Shown here in pieces: positions 17,869 to 26,148 of a stretch of DNA of 64,000 bases. Each line of letters starts with the position of its first letter. Positions within the stretch are counted from its first letter, which is position 1. The position numbers and the translations under genes are program-made. Below the pieces are notes generated by a model that had not been told where the DNA came from, did not search any database, and was given only the letters and a program-made list of their open reading frames with translations. This DNA is from Frankia sp. RB7 (GTDB lineage Bacteria; Pseudomonadota; Alphaproteobacteria; Rhizobiales; Xanthobacteraceae), in assembly GCA_030403585.1 (NCBI GenBank), contig JAUEPE010000023.1, forward strand, positions 1-64,000. Reading direction: 5' to 3'.

Positions 17869-19140
17869 ATGACGTCCAAAACGCCAATCGAATTGTTGAC
17901 GGGGCCAGCGAATATGTCGCGCCGTGGCTTCGTGGGAGGCCTATCGGCGGGCATTTTAGGCGTTGCGGCGACCGAGGCGGCCAATGCGGAATCGCTGGCC
18001 GATGTTCCCGATCGAGGACCTGGCGCTGATCTCAGCGCGCACAGCGAACGATCCCGCTTCGCCAAGATCGATCGCATTCCGGAGTCCACACCCGGCAAGC
18101 GCAACATCGACCCTAGCGATGCCATCAATTCCAAGACACCGCATCAGAAGCTGGTCGGCAACATCACGCCGACCGATCTGCATTACGAGCGCAGCCATTC
18201 CGGTGTGCCCGATATCGATCCCGCACAGCACAGGCTGCTGATCCATGGCATGGTCTCGAAGCCGCTGGTCTTCAGCGTCGACGATCTCAAGAAAATGCCG
18301 TCGGTGTCGCGCGTGGTGTTCATCGAATGCACCGGCAACGGCTGGGAGAACTGGAAAAAGGCCGATCCTGATCTGACGGTGCAGAACACGCATGGCCTGG
18401 TGAGCACCAACGAATGGACCGGCGTGCCGCTCAAATTCCTGATCGACCTCGTCGCCAAGGACAAGGGCTCGACCTGGATGCTGGCCGAGGGTGGTGACGG
18501 CGCCGGCGTCGACCGTAGCATTCCCCTCACCGACGAGATCGTGAACGAGGCTTTCGTCGCCTATGGGCAGAACGGCGAGCCGCTCAGGCCTGCGCACGGC
18601 TTTCCGATGCGGCTGGTGATGCCGGGGTTCGAGGGCAATCTCAACATCAAATGGCTGCGTCGCCTCAAGTTCGGCACCGCGCCATGGATGACGCGCTGGG
18701 AGACGGCGCGCTACACGCAGCTGCTGGCCGACGGCAAGGCACGGCAATTCCAGCTGCGGATGGACACCAACTCCGTCATCACCCAGCCCTCGGGCATGAT
18801 GCAGATTCAGCCGGGTTACAACCGCATCTCCGGTCTCGCCTGGAGCGGCCATGGCAAGATCGCCAAGGTCGAGATATCGACGGACAGCGCCAAGAGCTGG
18901 ACACAAGCGCAATTGAGCCAGCCGGTGTTGTCCAAGGCCCAGGTCCGCTTCCAGATGGATTGGGTCTGGGACGGCAAGCCGACCAGGATCGTGAGCCGCT
19001 CGACCGACGAGCAAGGCAATGTCCAGCCGGACCGGCAGTCCTTCATCGCCGCGATGGGATCGAACGCGCTGTTTCACTACAACGCCCAGCAGACCTGGAG
19101 CATCGACGAGGCCGGGAGGGTTCGCAATGTCCTCGCATGA
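17869..19140 (+). CDS. soxC: SoxC-like sulfite dehydrogenase, molybdopterin subunit
   Basis: A 423-aa protein of the sulfite oxidase fold. A twin-arginine signal (MSRRGFVGGLSAG) is followed by the oxidoreductase molybdopterin domain with the Mo-ligand cysteine in VVFIECTGNGWENW, then GFPMRLVMPGFEGNLNIKWL and the C-terminal Mo-co dimerisation domain. It would act in the periplasm and pass electrons to the cytochrome encoded next, which overlaps it by 14 bases. The start is the ATG at 17869 with GGGAGA upstream. No soxXYZAB genes are in the window, so it may be a stand-alone sulfite or sulfane dehydrogenase. The soxC symbol is by homology. Confidence 0.88.
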   Translation: MTSKTPIELLTGPANMSRRGFVGGLSAGILGVAATEAANAESLADVPDRGPGADLSAHSERSRFAKIDRIPESTPGKRNIDPSDAINSKTPHQKLVGNITPTDLHYERSHSGVPDIDPAQHRLLIHGMVSKPLVFSVDDLKKMPSVSRVVFIECTGNGWENWKKADPDLTVQNTHGLVSTNEWTGVPLKFLIDLVAKDKGSTWMLAEGGDGAGVDRSIPLTDEIVNEAFVAYGQNGEPLRPAHGFPMRLVMPGFEGNLNIKWLRRLKFGTAPWMTRWETARYTQLLADGKARQFQLRMDTNSVITQPSGMMQIQPGYNRISGLAWSGHGKIAKVEISTDSAKSWTQAQLSQPVLSKAQVRFQMDWVWDGKPTRIVSRSTDEQGNVQPDRQSFIAAMGSNALFHYNAQQTWSIDEAGRVRNVLA

Positions 19141-19675
19141 CAAGTTGCTGCTTGCAGCTATCTTCACTGTCGGCCTACTTGCGGCACCCGCCTTTGCTTT
19201 CGATTTCGGGCGTCCGGCAACGCCTGATGAGATCAAGCTGTGGGACATCGACGTCGGGCCCGATGGTAAGGGCCTGCCTGACGGCAGCGGCACGGTGGCG
19301 CAAGGCAAGCAGGTGTTCTCGGACTATTGCTCGGCTTGTCATGGCGAGAACGGCCAGGGCGGCATCAAGGATCGTCTCGCCGGCGGACAGGGCACGCTCG
19401 CCTCCAGCATGCCGGTCAAGACCGTCGGCAGCTTCTGGCCTTATGCGACGACGCTGTTCGACTACATCCATCGCGCGATGCCGTATCCGACGCCGGGCTC
19501 GCTCAGCACCGACGAAACCTACGCCGTCACCGCCTACATCCTGAGCCTCAACGGCATCGTTGCCGCCGACGGCAAGGTCGACAAGGACAGTCTGCCGAAG
19601 ATCAAAATGCCCAATCGCGACGGCTTCATTCCGGAGCCGGAATTCGACCCGGCGCGATTGTTCCACAACAAGTGA
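19127..19675 (+). CDS. soxD: SoxD-like periplasmic c-type cytochrome
   Basis: A 182-aa monoheme cytochrome c. It has a Sec signal (residues 1-24, ending APAFA), the segment WDIDVGPDGKGLPDGSGT typical of SoxD-like cytochromes, and the heme motif CSACH in FSDYCSACHGENGQGG. It is shorter than the diheme SoxD of Paracoccus. It overlaps the end of the SoxC-like gene, so translation is probably coupled, and the pair should form a sulfite dehydrogenase complex that delivers electrons to the respiratory chain. Confidence 0.86.
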   Translation: MSSHDKLLLAAIFTVGLLAAPAFAFDFGRPATPDEIKLWDIDVGPDGKGLPDGSGTVAQGKQVFSDYCSACHGENGQGGIKDRLAGGQGTLASSMPVKTVGSFWPYATTLFDYIHRAMPYPTPGSLSTDETYAVTAYILSLNGIVAADGKVDKDSLPKIKMPNRDGFIPEPEFDPARLFHNK

Positions 19676-19685
19676 GCGCGTGATC

Positions 19686-20156
19686 ATGAGGCTTCCGGCA
19701 CTGCTCAAGATCCTCGCTGTGGTCGCAACGATATGTTCATGGGAGACGCAGGCAATGGCCGCAGACGGACTCATCACCATCAAAAGCAACTTCGGACCCG
19801 CGGACACGATGAAGCGGCTCGAGGCCGAGGTGAAGGCCAAGGGCCTCACCGTGTTTGCCCATGTCGATCACGCCGCAGGTGCGGCCGCGGTCGACCTGAA
19901 GCTACGGCCGACGGACCTTCTCATCTTCGGCAATGCCAAGGGCGGCACACCGTTGATGCAACAGGCGCAGACTGTCGGCATCGACCTGCCGCTGAAGGCG
20001 CTGGTCTGGCAGGACGAGCAAGGCGCGACCTGGCTGTCCTACAACGATCCCGCCTATCTCGCAGGCCGTCACGGCGTCGGCGAGCCGGTCAAGGCTGCCG
20101 TCACCGCGATGGCGGGAGCGCTGCATGCAATCGCGACCAAGGCCACCACGCCATAG
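19686..20156 (+). CDS. Exported DUF302 protein
   Basis: A 156-aa protein. An N-terminal hydrophobic signal ending near AMAADG is followed by a complete DUF302 domain: SNFGPADTMKRLEAEVKAKG, then DLLIFGNAKGGTPLMQQ and ALVWQDEQGATWLSYNDP. DUF302 proteins have no established biochemical role but recur beside sulfur and redox genes. It starts 11 bases after the cytochrome gene, so it belongs to the same operon. Confidence 0.83.
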   Translation: MRLPALLKILAVVATICSWETQAMAADGLITIKSNFGPADTMKRLEAEVKAKGLTVFAHVDHAAGAAAVDLKLRPTDLLIFGNAKGGTPLMQQAQTVGIDLPLKALVWQDEQGATWLSYNDPAYLAGRHGVGEPVKAAVTAMAGALHAIATKATTP

Positions 20157-20196
20157 CGCGGCAACCGCCGCAACGCTGGCGCACGAGGAGAGGTCC

Positions 20197-20517
20197 ATGA
20201 CCAGCACCGACAGTCAGTCGACCACCACCCCATCCAGCCCCGGAGGCGGCAAGCTCGCCAGATGGGCTGTCATCGCGGTACTGTCCGCCCTGCTCCTCGC
20301 CGCCTGCATTCTCGGCTATCTCGGCTGGACCAGCACGGACACCAAGGTGCCGGAAGCCGGCTATGTCGCGCTGGTGCTCGGCGTCGTGTTCTCGCTGGTC
20401 GTCGGCGCCGGCCTGATGGCGCTGGTGTTCTACAGCAGCCGCAAAGGGTACGACGAGCCGGTGGTGCTGATCCCCGAACCGGAGAGCGATCCGGACGATG
20501 GACGCGGCCCGCACTGA
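20197..20517 (+). CDS. Small two-helix membrane protein of the Sox-like operon
   Basis: A 106-aa protein with two predicted membrane helices (about residues 23-44 and 57-80), a short Ser/Thr-rich N-terminus and an acidic cytoplasmic-type tail rich in Glu/Asp/Pro. GAGGAGAGG precedes the ATG at ideal spacing, which fixes the start. It lies 40 bases after the DUF302 gene and is the last gene before a strong terminator. No family name is recognised. Confidence 0.7.
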   Translation: MTSTDSQSTTTPSSPGGGKLARWAVIAVLSALLLAACILGYLGWTSTDTKVPEAGYVALVLGVVFSLVVGAGLMALVFYSSRKGYDEPVVLIPEPESDPDDGRGPH

Positions 20518-20634
20518 CGGCCGGCCGCGACGCGTGACGACACATGATCGCCGCGCGGAACTGGGCTGCGCTGCCGTCTCTTGGACTTCAGCCGTTTGAC
20601 AGGCTAGTTCTGGCTTGATCCGGAATGCTGAAAG

Positions 20635-20662
20635 GGCCTCGGTGTCGACCGAGGCCTTTTTT
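20635..20662 (+). terminator. Rho-independent terminator of the SoxCD-like operon
   Basis: GGCCTCGGT (20635-20643) and ACCGAGGCC (20648-20656) form a perfect 9-bp stem with a 4-base loop, followed directly by TTTTTT (20657-20662). It lies 118 bases after the last gene of the sulfite dehydrogenase operon and only 36 bases before the next gene. Confidence 0.92.
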
Positions 20663-20697
20663 CATGCCCGGACGTGTCCCCGTTGCAATCGTTCGAT

Positions 20698-21576
20698 ATG
20701 AAGCCATACGACAACAGAGCCTGGTTCCTGGCGCTTCCTGCCCTGGTCATCGTGACCTTCGTCGGAATCCTCCCTCTGGTCGCCGTCACCAATTACTCCT
20801 TCCAGGACCTGTTCAGCCTGAGCAATCCCTATTGGGTCGGCGTCGACTGGTACCGGAACATCGTCATATCAGAACGCTTCTACGCGAGCCTGGGGCGCAG
20901 TTTTCTGTTCTCGGCCATTGTGCTGTCGATCCAGCTCCCACTCGGCATCTGGATTGCGCTTTTGCTGCAGCGGTCGCATCGCTTCGTCGTCAGCACCGTC
21001 CTCGTCCTGATCACCGTGCCGCTCGTGGTGCCGTGGAACATGATCCCGGTGATCTGGCTCAACTTCATCAATCCCAATATCGGTCTCGCCGGTCGGATGC
21101 TGGCTTGGCTGGGCGTCGGCTTCGACTACAAGTTCAATGCCCTGCACACTTGGATCGTGCTGGTGGTGATGGACACCTGGCACTGGCTCGGACTTGTCGT
21201 CGTGCTCGCGTATGCCGGCATCTCCAGCATTCCTCCTGCCTACTATCAGGCCGCCGCCATCGACGCCGCCTCGCCATGGCAGGTGTTTCGCTTCATTCAG
21301 CTGCCGAAAATGAAGACCGTGCTGTCCATGGCCATGCTGCTTCGTTTCATGGACAGCTTCATGATTTATATCGAGGCCTTCCGCATCAATGCCGGCGGCC
21401 CCAATAGCGCCACCGCATTCCTCAGCCTCGAGCTTGGCGAGGAGATCCAGTCTTTCAACTATGGACCATCAGCTGCCCGATCGATCGTCTACTTCCTGAT
21501 CGTCCTGACGGTCGCCTGGATCTTCAAGGCGGCAACAATCACACGGGGCCCGGCCGCCATGGAGCCCGCCAAGTGA
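20698..21576 (+). CDS. ABC transporter permease, carbohydrate type (GlpP-like)
   Basis: A 292-aa MalF-type inner-membrane permease with six hydrophobic segments. The EAA loop is seen in YYQAAAIDAASPWQVFRFIQLPKM. The opening (NRAWFLALPALVIV) and overall pattern resemble GlpP of the rhizobial glycerol transporter as I recall it. The ATG at 20698 gives a natural N-terminus; a GTG at 20674 is possible. Neither start has a clear ribosome-binding site, and only 36 bases separate the start from a strong terminator, so a promoter is hard to place. No binding protein accompanies it on this strand. Confidence 0.85.
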   Translation: MKPYDNRAWFLALPALVIVTFVGILPLVAVTNYSFQDLFSLSNPYWVGVDWYRNIVISERFYASLGRSFLFSAIVLSIQLPLGIWIALLLQRSHRFVVSTVLVLITVPLVVPWNMIPVIWLNFINPNIGLAGRMLAWLGVGFDYKFNALHTWIVLVVMDTWHWLGLVVVLAYAGISSIPPAYYQAAAIDAASPWQVFRFIQLPKMKTVLSMAMLLRFMDSFMIYIEAFRINAGGPNSATAFLSLELGEEIQSFNYGPSAARSIVYFLIVLTVAWIFKAATITRGPAAMEPAK

Positions 21577-22370
21577 AGTCGCTGTCATTCCTGGGGCGGA
21601 TCGCGTTGTTCGCAATGGTCGGCGCCTTTGTCCTGGTGCCGCTGGCGCAAACCATCATGACCAGCTTCGTCTCGACGCTGCCGAGAGCCGGAATCGCGGA
21701 AGGGCATTTCAGCCTCATCAACTACCTGAACATCCTTCATTCGCCGGTTCTGAAGGAAGCGATCCTCAACTCAATCATCTACGTCGTGCTCAACGTCGCG
21801 CTGTGCCTCGGTGTCGGATTGCCGGCCGCCTATGCGTTCGCGCGCTACAGCTTCGTCGGCGACCGGCAACTGTTCTTCCTGCTGCTGGTGTTCCGCATCA
21901 CCCCGACCGTCGTGCTGTCACTGCCGATCTTCGTGCTGTTCGCGCAAATAGGCCTGGAGAACACACCGGTCGGCATCGCGCTGGTTCACTGCGTCTTCAA
22001 CATACCTATCTCGATCTGGATCCTGGAGGGATTTATCGCCTCAGTGCCGCGCGAGTTCGACGAGACGGCCTTCCTCGACGGCCATTCGCTTCCCAGCTTC
22101 TTCTTTCGCCATCTCGTTCCGGCGATTGCGCCCGGCATCGGCGTCACCGCGTTCTTTTGCTTCATCTTCTCCTGGGTGGAGGTGGTGCTGGCCCGCATCC
22201 TGACGACGACCGGTGGCAAACCGATCACCATGGCCATCAACGCGCTGTTCGGCTTCAGAACCGACTTCGGCCTCGTCATGGCCATGACCGTGCTCGCGCT
22301 CGTGCCGGGGATCGCGATGATCTATTTCGTGCGGAATCACCTCGCCAAGGGCTTTGTGATCCGCACGTGA
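21573..22370 (+). CDS. ABC transporter permease, carbohydrate type (GlpQ-like)
   Basis: A 265-aa MalG-type permease with six membrane segments and the EAA loop PREFDETAFLDGHSLPSFFF. The C-terminal block FSWVEVVLARILTTTGGKPI resembles the corresponding part of rhizobial GlpQ. It starts with a four-base overlap with the preceding permease gene, so the two are co-translated. It converges on dhaK with an 11-base gap. With no ATPase or binding-protein gene of its own, it presumably borrows the two ATPases of the opposing operon. Confidence 0.85.
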   Translation: MKSLSFLGRIALFAMVGAFVLVPLAQTIMTSFVSTLPRAGIAEGHFSLINYLNILHSPVLKEAILNSIIYVVLNVALCLGVGLPAAYAFARYSFVGDRQLFFLLLVFRITPTVVLSLPIFVLFAQIGLENTPVGIALVHCVFNIPISIWILEGFIASVPREFDETAFLDGHSLPSFFFRHLVPAIAPGIGVTAFFCFIFSWVEVVLARILTTTGGKPITMAINALFGFRTDFGLVMAMTVLALVPGIAMIYFVRNHLAKGFVIRT

Positions 22371-22380
22371 GCCGAACCGC

Positions 22381-23370
22381 TCAGATGCCCCAGCGTAGCG
22401 CCGCGGTATGGACCGGAGCGTCCCACAATTCCTTTGACTGGCTGTCGAGCACGGAGACGGTGATCGAGGCACCGGCCATGTCGAGGGACGTCACATAGGA
22501 CCCGGTCAGGAAGCGCGTCGCCGTAATCCCGGCTCCCTCCAGGATGCGCTTGGCGCTATTGGCCATCAGATAGAGCTCGATCAGCGGCGTTGCGCCGAAT
22601 CCGTTGATGAGAAGCAGGACTTCGCTGCCCCTGCCCGGCGCGAGATCGTCCAGGATCGCGTTGAGCATCTCGGAAGCAATCGCATCGGCAGATGCCAGCG
22701 GCACCCTGCGGCGACCCGGCTCGCCGTGAATGCCGACCCCCATTTCCATTTCGTTGTCAGGCAGGGTGAAATTCGGCCGGCCCGCCGCCGGAACGGTGCA
22801 CGGCAGGAGCGCCACGCCCATCGAGCGGGTGCGCCGATTGACGTCATCGCCGAGCGTCTTGAGCCCGGCGAGCGGCATGCCCTTTTCGGCCGCGGCGCCG
22901 ACCATCTTTTCCACGATCAGCGTGCCTGCGACGCCGCGGCGGCCAGTCGTGTAGGTCGATTTTTCGACAGCGACGTCGTCATTGGTCACTACGCTGACGA
23001 TCTCGCGCCCTGCCATCTCGGCGGCCATGGTGAAATTCATTACATCGCCTTCGTAGTTCTTGACGATGAAGAGCACGCCTGCCCCGGTGTCGACGGCCTC
23101 GGCCGCCTCGATCATCTGATCCGGCGTCGGCGACGTGAAGACCTGGCCCGGACATGCGGCATCGAGCATGCCGACGCCGACAAATCCGGCATGAAGCGGC
23201 TCATGGCCGGAGCCGCCGCCCGAGATGAGCGCAACCTTGCCCGGCTTCAGGGTACGGCGGCGTACGAACTTTCGCTCGGCGCCGAGCAACAGGATATCGG
23301 CATGTGCAGCCGCCAAGCCGTCGAGACTCTCTTCGAGCACGGTGTCGGCGCTGTTGATCAGCTTTTTCAT
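22381..23370 (-). CDS. dhaK: Dihydroxyacetone kinase subunit DhaK
   Basis: A 329-aa DhaK. It has the N-terminal MKKLINSADTVLEESLDGLA, the dihydroxyacetone-binding region ISGGGSGHEPLHAGFVG and the segment KNYEGDVMNFTMAAEMA. The histidine that forms the hemiaminal bond with dihydroxyacetone falls in MGVGIHGEPGRRR. Length and fold are complete. DhaK binds the triose and DhaL supplies ADP/ATP recharged by DhaM. It is the last gene of the operon, 38 bases after the small regulator gene. Confidence 0.95.
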   Translation of the reverse strand: MKKLINSADTVLEESLDGLAAAHADILLLGAERKFVRRRTLKPGKVALISGGGSGHEPLHAGFVGVGMLDAACPGQVFTSPTPDQMIEAAEAVDTGAGVLFIVKNYEGDVMNFTMAAEMAGREIVSVVTNDDVAVEKSTYTTGRRGVAGTLIVEKMVGAAAEKGMPLAGLKTLGDDVNRRTRSMGVALLPCTVPAAGRPNFTLPDNEMEMGVGIHGEPGRRRVPLASADAIASEMLNAILDDLAPGRGSEVLLLINGFGATPLIELYLMANSAKRILEGAGITATRFLTGSYVTSLDMAGASITVSVLDSQSKELWDAPVHTAALRWGI

Positions 23371-23408
23371 GGCGTCCTCCCGATTATCTTTTTTGCAGTC
23401 CGAATTCG

Positions 23409-23840
23409 TCAGCCGATGCTTTCGGCGTAGCGCGCGAGCTGAGCAGCAAAGTCGACGATGAGCTGCTCGAGCGCACGATTCTTCTTGTCGTCGCCGAGAT
23501 CCGGCACCGTCACTGTAACGACACGGGTGCGCGCCTCGCGATGGGCGCCGCGCAGCCGCCCCGGATGCGCGCGGCCATAGGCTTCGAGGAAAGCCGCACG
23601 CTCGGCACCTGCGAGATGGCAGACCTCGAAGATGATCGGAACATGCTTCGCCGGGATCGGCACCAAATAGGCCGGATTGGTGATCTGGCTGACGAAGGAG
23701 CGGTTCTTGCCGAGTGCCGCCGCGAGCTTCAACCGCGTCCCGGATGGCCGGTTGTCGAGCGCCCGCCGCAGGATGAGCTTGTAATCCGCGACATTGCTGT
23801 CGCCCGGCCGGCTTGTGTCTTCGCCTGCATCGTCGGTCAT
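23409..23840 (-). CDS. Small HTH (XRE-like) protein inside the dha operon
   Basis: A 143-aa cytoplasmic protein. A helix-turn-helix-like block, LKLAAALGKNRSFVSQITNP, is followed by IPAKHVPIIFEVCHLAGAERAAF, which resembles Cro/CI-type domains that read a fixed binding pattern. The C-terminus is helical and basic. The ATG at 23840 overlaps the enzyme I stop as ATGA, so it is translationally coupled. It may regulate the operon or control kinase assembly. No specific family name is recognised. Confidence 0.72.
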   Translation of the reverse strand: MTDDAGEDTSRPGDSNVADYKLILRRALDNRPSGTRLKLAAALGKNRSFVSQITNPAYLVPIPAKHVPIIFEVCHLAGAERAAFLEAYGRAHPGRLRGAHREARTRVVTVTVPDLGDDKKNRALEQLIVDFAAQLARYAESIG

Positions 23841-25462
23841 GCGATCACCCCGGCGATAGCGGCCTTGAGCCGCGCCACCGCAATCGGCGAGACCGAAAGG
23901 GTCGTCAGGCCTGTCGCCAGCAGCGACTTCGTCAAACGCATATCGGCCGCGGCATCGCCACAGAGCGAGACCTCGACGCCGCGCTTGCGCCCGGCCTCGA
24001 CGGTGCGCGCGATTAGCGCCAGCACCGCCGGATGACCGGCATCGTTGAGGTCGGCGACAGCACCGATATCGCGCGACGCAGCCATTGTGTATTGGGTCAG
24101 GTCGTTCGACCCGATGGAATAGAATGCCGCACCGAAATCTTCCGCGCATAGCGCTGCCGCCGGGACCTCGACCATGATCCCGAGCTGCGGCCGGGCGCAG
24201 GCGACGCCCTCTGCCCTGAGCGTCGCGAACTCCGCATCCAGCATGGCTTTGGCGCGATCGAGTTCCGCGGGGACCGCGATCATCGGCAGCATCACCTTCA
24301 GCGCCCCATGAACAGCCGCACGGCACAGCGCCCGCAACTGCACGCGAAACACCTCCGGCCGCGCAAGCGAGAGCCGGATCCCGCGCAGGCCCAGGAACGG
24401 ATTGCGCTCGCCATCGACGGTCAAGCCGGCAATTGGCTTGTCACCGCCTGCGTCGAGAGTGCGGATCGTCACCGGCCGTCCCGCAGCCCATTCCAGAATG
24501 CGCCGATAGACCGCATATTGCGCATCCTCGTCGGGCAAGCCTCTCGATCCCTCGAACAGAAACTCCGTCCGCACGAGACCGATACCGTCGCAAATCGCGG
24601 GATCGAGGCCCGCAAGATCTTCGGGCGCGGCAACATTGAGCAATACGGCGATGCGCCGGCCATCGGCCGTCAGCGCCGGCTCGAAGCGGCCGGCGTCGGC
24701 AGCAATCTGCGCGGCATTCGCGGCCGCCATGCGATGCTCGAACAGGCGGCGCGTTTCGGGCTTGGGATCAAAGATCACGATGCCGGCGTCGCCGTCGACC
24801 AGTGCCAGTGACGGCGGCTGTCCGTTCCACGGCAATGGACCTAGTCCAACCACCATCGGGGCGCCACGCGATCGCGCGAGCATCGCGACATGTGAGGACG
24901 GCGATCCGGCGGCCAGCGCGATGGCGCCGCCACGGGTCCAGTCGGCAGCCAGGAACATCGACGGCGAAATGTCATCACCCATGACGACGGAATCGCCGGA
25001 GATTTTTGCGATCGCATCCGCGCCATTCAGGCCCGCGAGCACACGGTCACGAATGTCGACCAGATCGGTGGCACGGGCCCGGAAATATTCCTCGTCCGCC
25101 GCGCGATAGCCGGCGATCTCAGCGTCGAGTGCCGCGCGCCAGGCTTCGTCGGCCGCCGTACCGGCCGCAATAGCCTCGTAAGCCCCCTCCGCAAGCGCGT
25201 CGTCGCCAAGCATCGCGACCTGGAATTCCAGGATCTCCGCGGCCTCGCCATGAACCGTCGCGATCAGCTTGGCGAGCTCCACGGCAGCCCCCTCGATCGC
25301 CGCCTTCAGCGCCACGGCCTCGTGAGCGGGATCACCCTTCGCGGCTCTGCTGGCGACTTCAGTCGTCAGCACGGCGACCGGTCCGATGGCGAGACCTGGC
25401 GAGGCGGGATGGCCGGTGAGATGGATCTCGCCCACGATCTCAGGCCTCGCCGAAACCGTCAT
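23837..25462 (-). CDS. ptsI: PTS enzyme I (phosphoenolpyruvate-protein phosphotransferase)
   Basis: A 541-aa full-length enzyme I. The phosphorylated histidine lies in GSPSSHVAMLARSRGAP. The PEP-binding barrel carries TVDGERNPFLGLRGIRLSL, GIMVEVPAAALCAEDFG and SIGSNDLTQYTMAASRD, and the cysteine of the C-terminal CGDAAAD is present. There is no GAF sensor domain, so it is not the nitrogen PTS form (PtsP). It would phosphorylate the adjacent HPr, which feeds DhaM. Its start lies inside the HPr gene (23-base overlap). In enteric bacteria these parts are fused in DhaM; here they are separate genes. Confidence 0.93.
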   Translation of the reverse strand: MTVSARPEIVGEIHLTGHPASPGLAIGPVAVLTTEVASRAAKGDPAHEAVALKAAIEGAAVELAKLIATVHGEAAEILEFQVAMLGDDALAEGAYEAIAAGTAADEAWRAALDAEIAGYRAADEEYFRARATDLVDIRDRVLAGLNGADAIAKISGDSVVMGDDISPSMFLAADWTRGGAIALAAGSPSSHVAMLARSRGAPMVVGLGPLPWNGQPPSLALVDGDAGIVIFDPKPETRRLFEHRMAAANAAQIAADAGRFEPALTADGRRIAVLLNVAAPEDLAGLDPAICDGIGLVRTEFLFEGSRGLPDEDAQYAVYRRILEWAAGRPVTIRTLDAGGDKPIAGLTVDGERNPFLGLRGIRLSLARPEVFRVQLRALCRAAVHGALKVMLPMIAVPAELDRAKAMLDAEFATLRAEGVACARPQLGIMVEVPAAALCAEDFGAAFYSIGSNDLTQYTMAASRDIGAVADLNDAGHPAVLALIARTVEAGRKRGVEVSLCGDAAADMRLTKSLLATGLTTLSVSPIAVARLKAAIAGVIA

Positions 25463-25754
25463 GCACCAGCGCCAGCATGGCCGCGAGCGCCGCCTCGCTG
25501 TCGGGACCAGCGACGCGGAAATGCAACGTTGCGCCCTGCGGCGCCTTCACACGCATCACCTTCACCGGGCTCTTGGCGTCCGTCCAGGGACCGTCGGCGA
25601 CGAGCGCGATTTCGATCTTCGCGGTAAAGCGCTTTGCCAATTGCGTGAGTTTCACCGATGGCCGCGCATGCAGGCCGACCGGATTGACGAGGACCGCCGA
25701 AGCAGTCAGCGGCGCAAACGTCTGAGCCGCCCGGTTGGCGTTGGCATCATGCAT
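25440..25754 (-). CDS. HPr-family phosphocarrier protein
   Basis: A 104-aa HPr. The phosphorylated histidine is in NPVGLHARPSVKLTQLAKRF. The family pattern continues with SPVKVMRVKAPQGATLHFRVAGPD and a final helix. A regulatory serine is not at the usual spacing, so HPr kinase control is doubtful. It overlaps both dhaM (8 bases) and the enzyme I gene (23 bases), which fits a dedicated carrier between enzyme I and DhaM. Confidence 0.92.
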   Translation of the reverse strand: MHDANANRAAQTFAPLTASAVLVNPVGLHARPSVKLTQLAKRFTAKIEIALVADGPWTDAKSPVKVMRVKAPQGATLHFRVAGPDSEAALAAMLALVHDGFGEA

Positions 25755-26148
25755 AGAATTCCTCCGCGCTGCGCTTGACGGCGGCGAGCGGTGAGCCGCC
25801 CGAAGACTCGGTCGCAGCGATCACGGCCCCCTCGACCACCGGGGCATTACAAACCAGGACGCGCGCGCGCCGATCCTCAGGAAGCATCTCTACCGCCATC
25901 TCCGAATTGGTCTCGGCACCACCGAGATCGACAAGGATCGCGACACCTGCCGGTGACCAGGCCGTCTCGATCGCTTCGAGGATTCCTGCAACGTTCGTAC
26001 CTAGCCCGCCATCGACATCGCCACCGGTCCAGGCCAGCGGCACTGCGTCTCCGACCATCTGGCGCACCATATCGGCCGCACCTTCCGCGATCTTCGGTGA
26101 ATGCGACACGATGACAATTCCGACATTGCCGGGACGTAAACTGCTCAT
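25747..26148 (-). CDS. dhaM: DhaM phosphocarrier (mannose-type EIIA domain)
   Basis: A 133-aa DhaM that consists only of the EIIA domain. The active histidine lies in VGIVIVSHSPKIAEGAADMV. The ligand segment WTGGDVDGGLGTNVAGILEAI and the block VAILVDLGGAETNSEMAVEML are typical. It receives phosphate from HPr and recharges ADP bound to DhaL. It overlaps dhaL by four bases and HPr by eight. Confidence 0.93.
   Translation of the reverse strand: MSSLRPGNVGIVIVSHSPKIAEGAADMVRQMVGDAVPLAWTGGDVDGGLGTNVAGILEAIETAWSPAGVAILVDLGGAETNSEMAVEMLPEDRRARVLVCNAPVVEGAVIAATESSGGSPLAAVKRSAEEFYA

Noticed and set aside
17956..19308. 450-codon minus-strand frame opposite the SoxC-like gene
   Set aside because: Shadow frame without motifs; the plus strand has clear Mo-cofactor and signal features.
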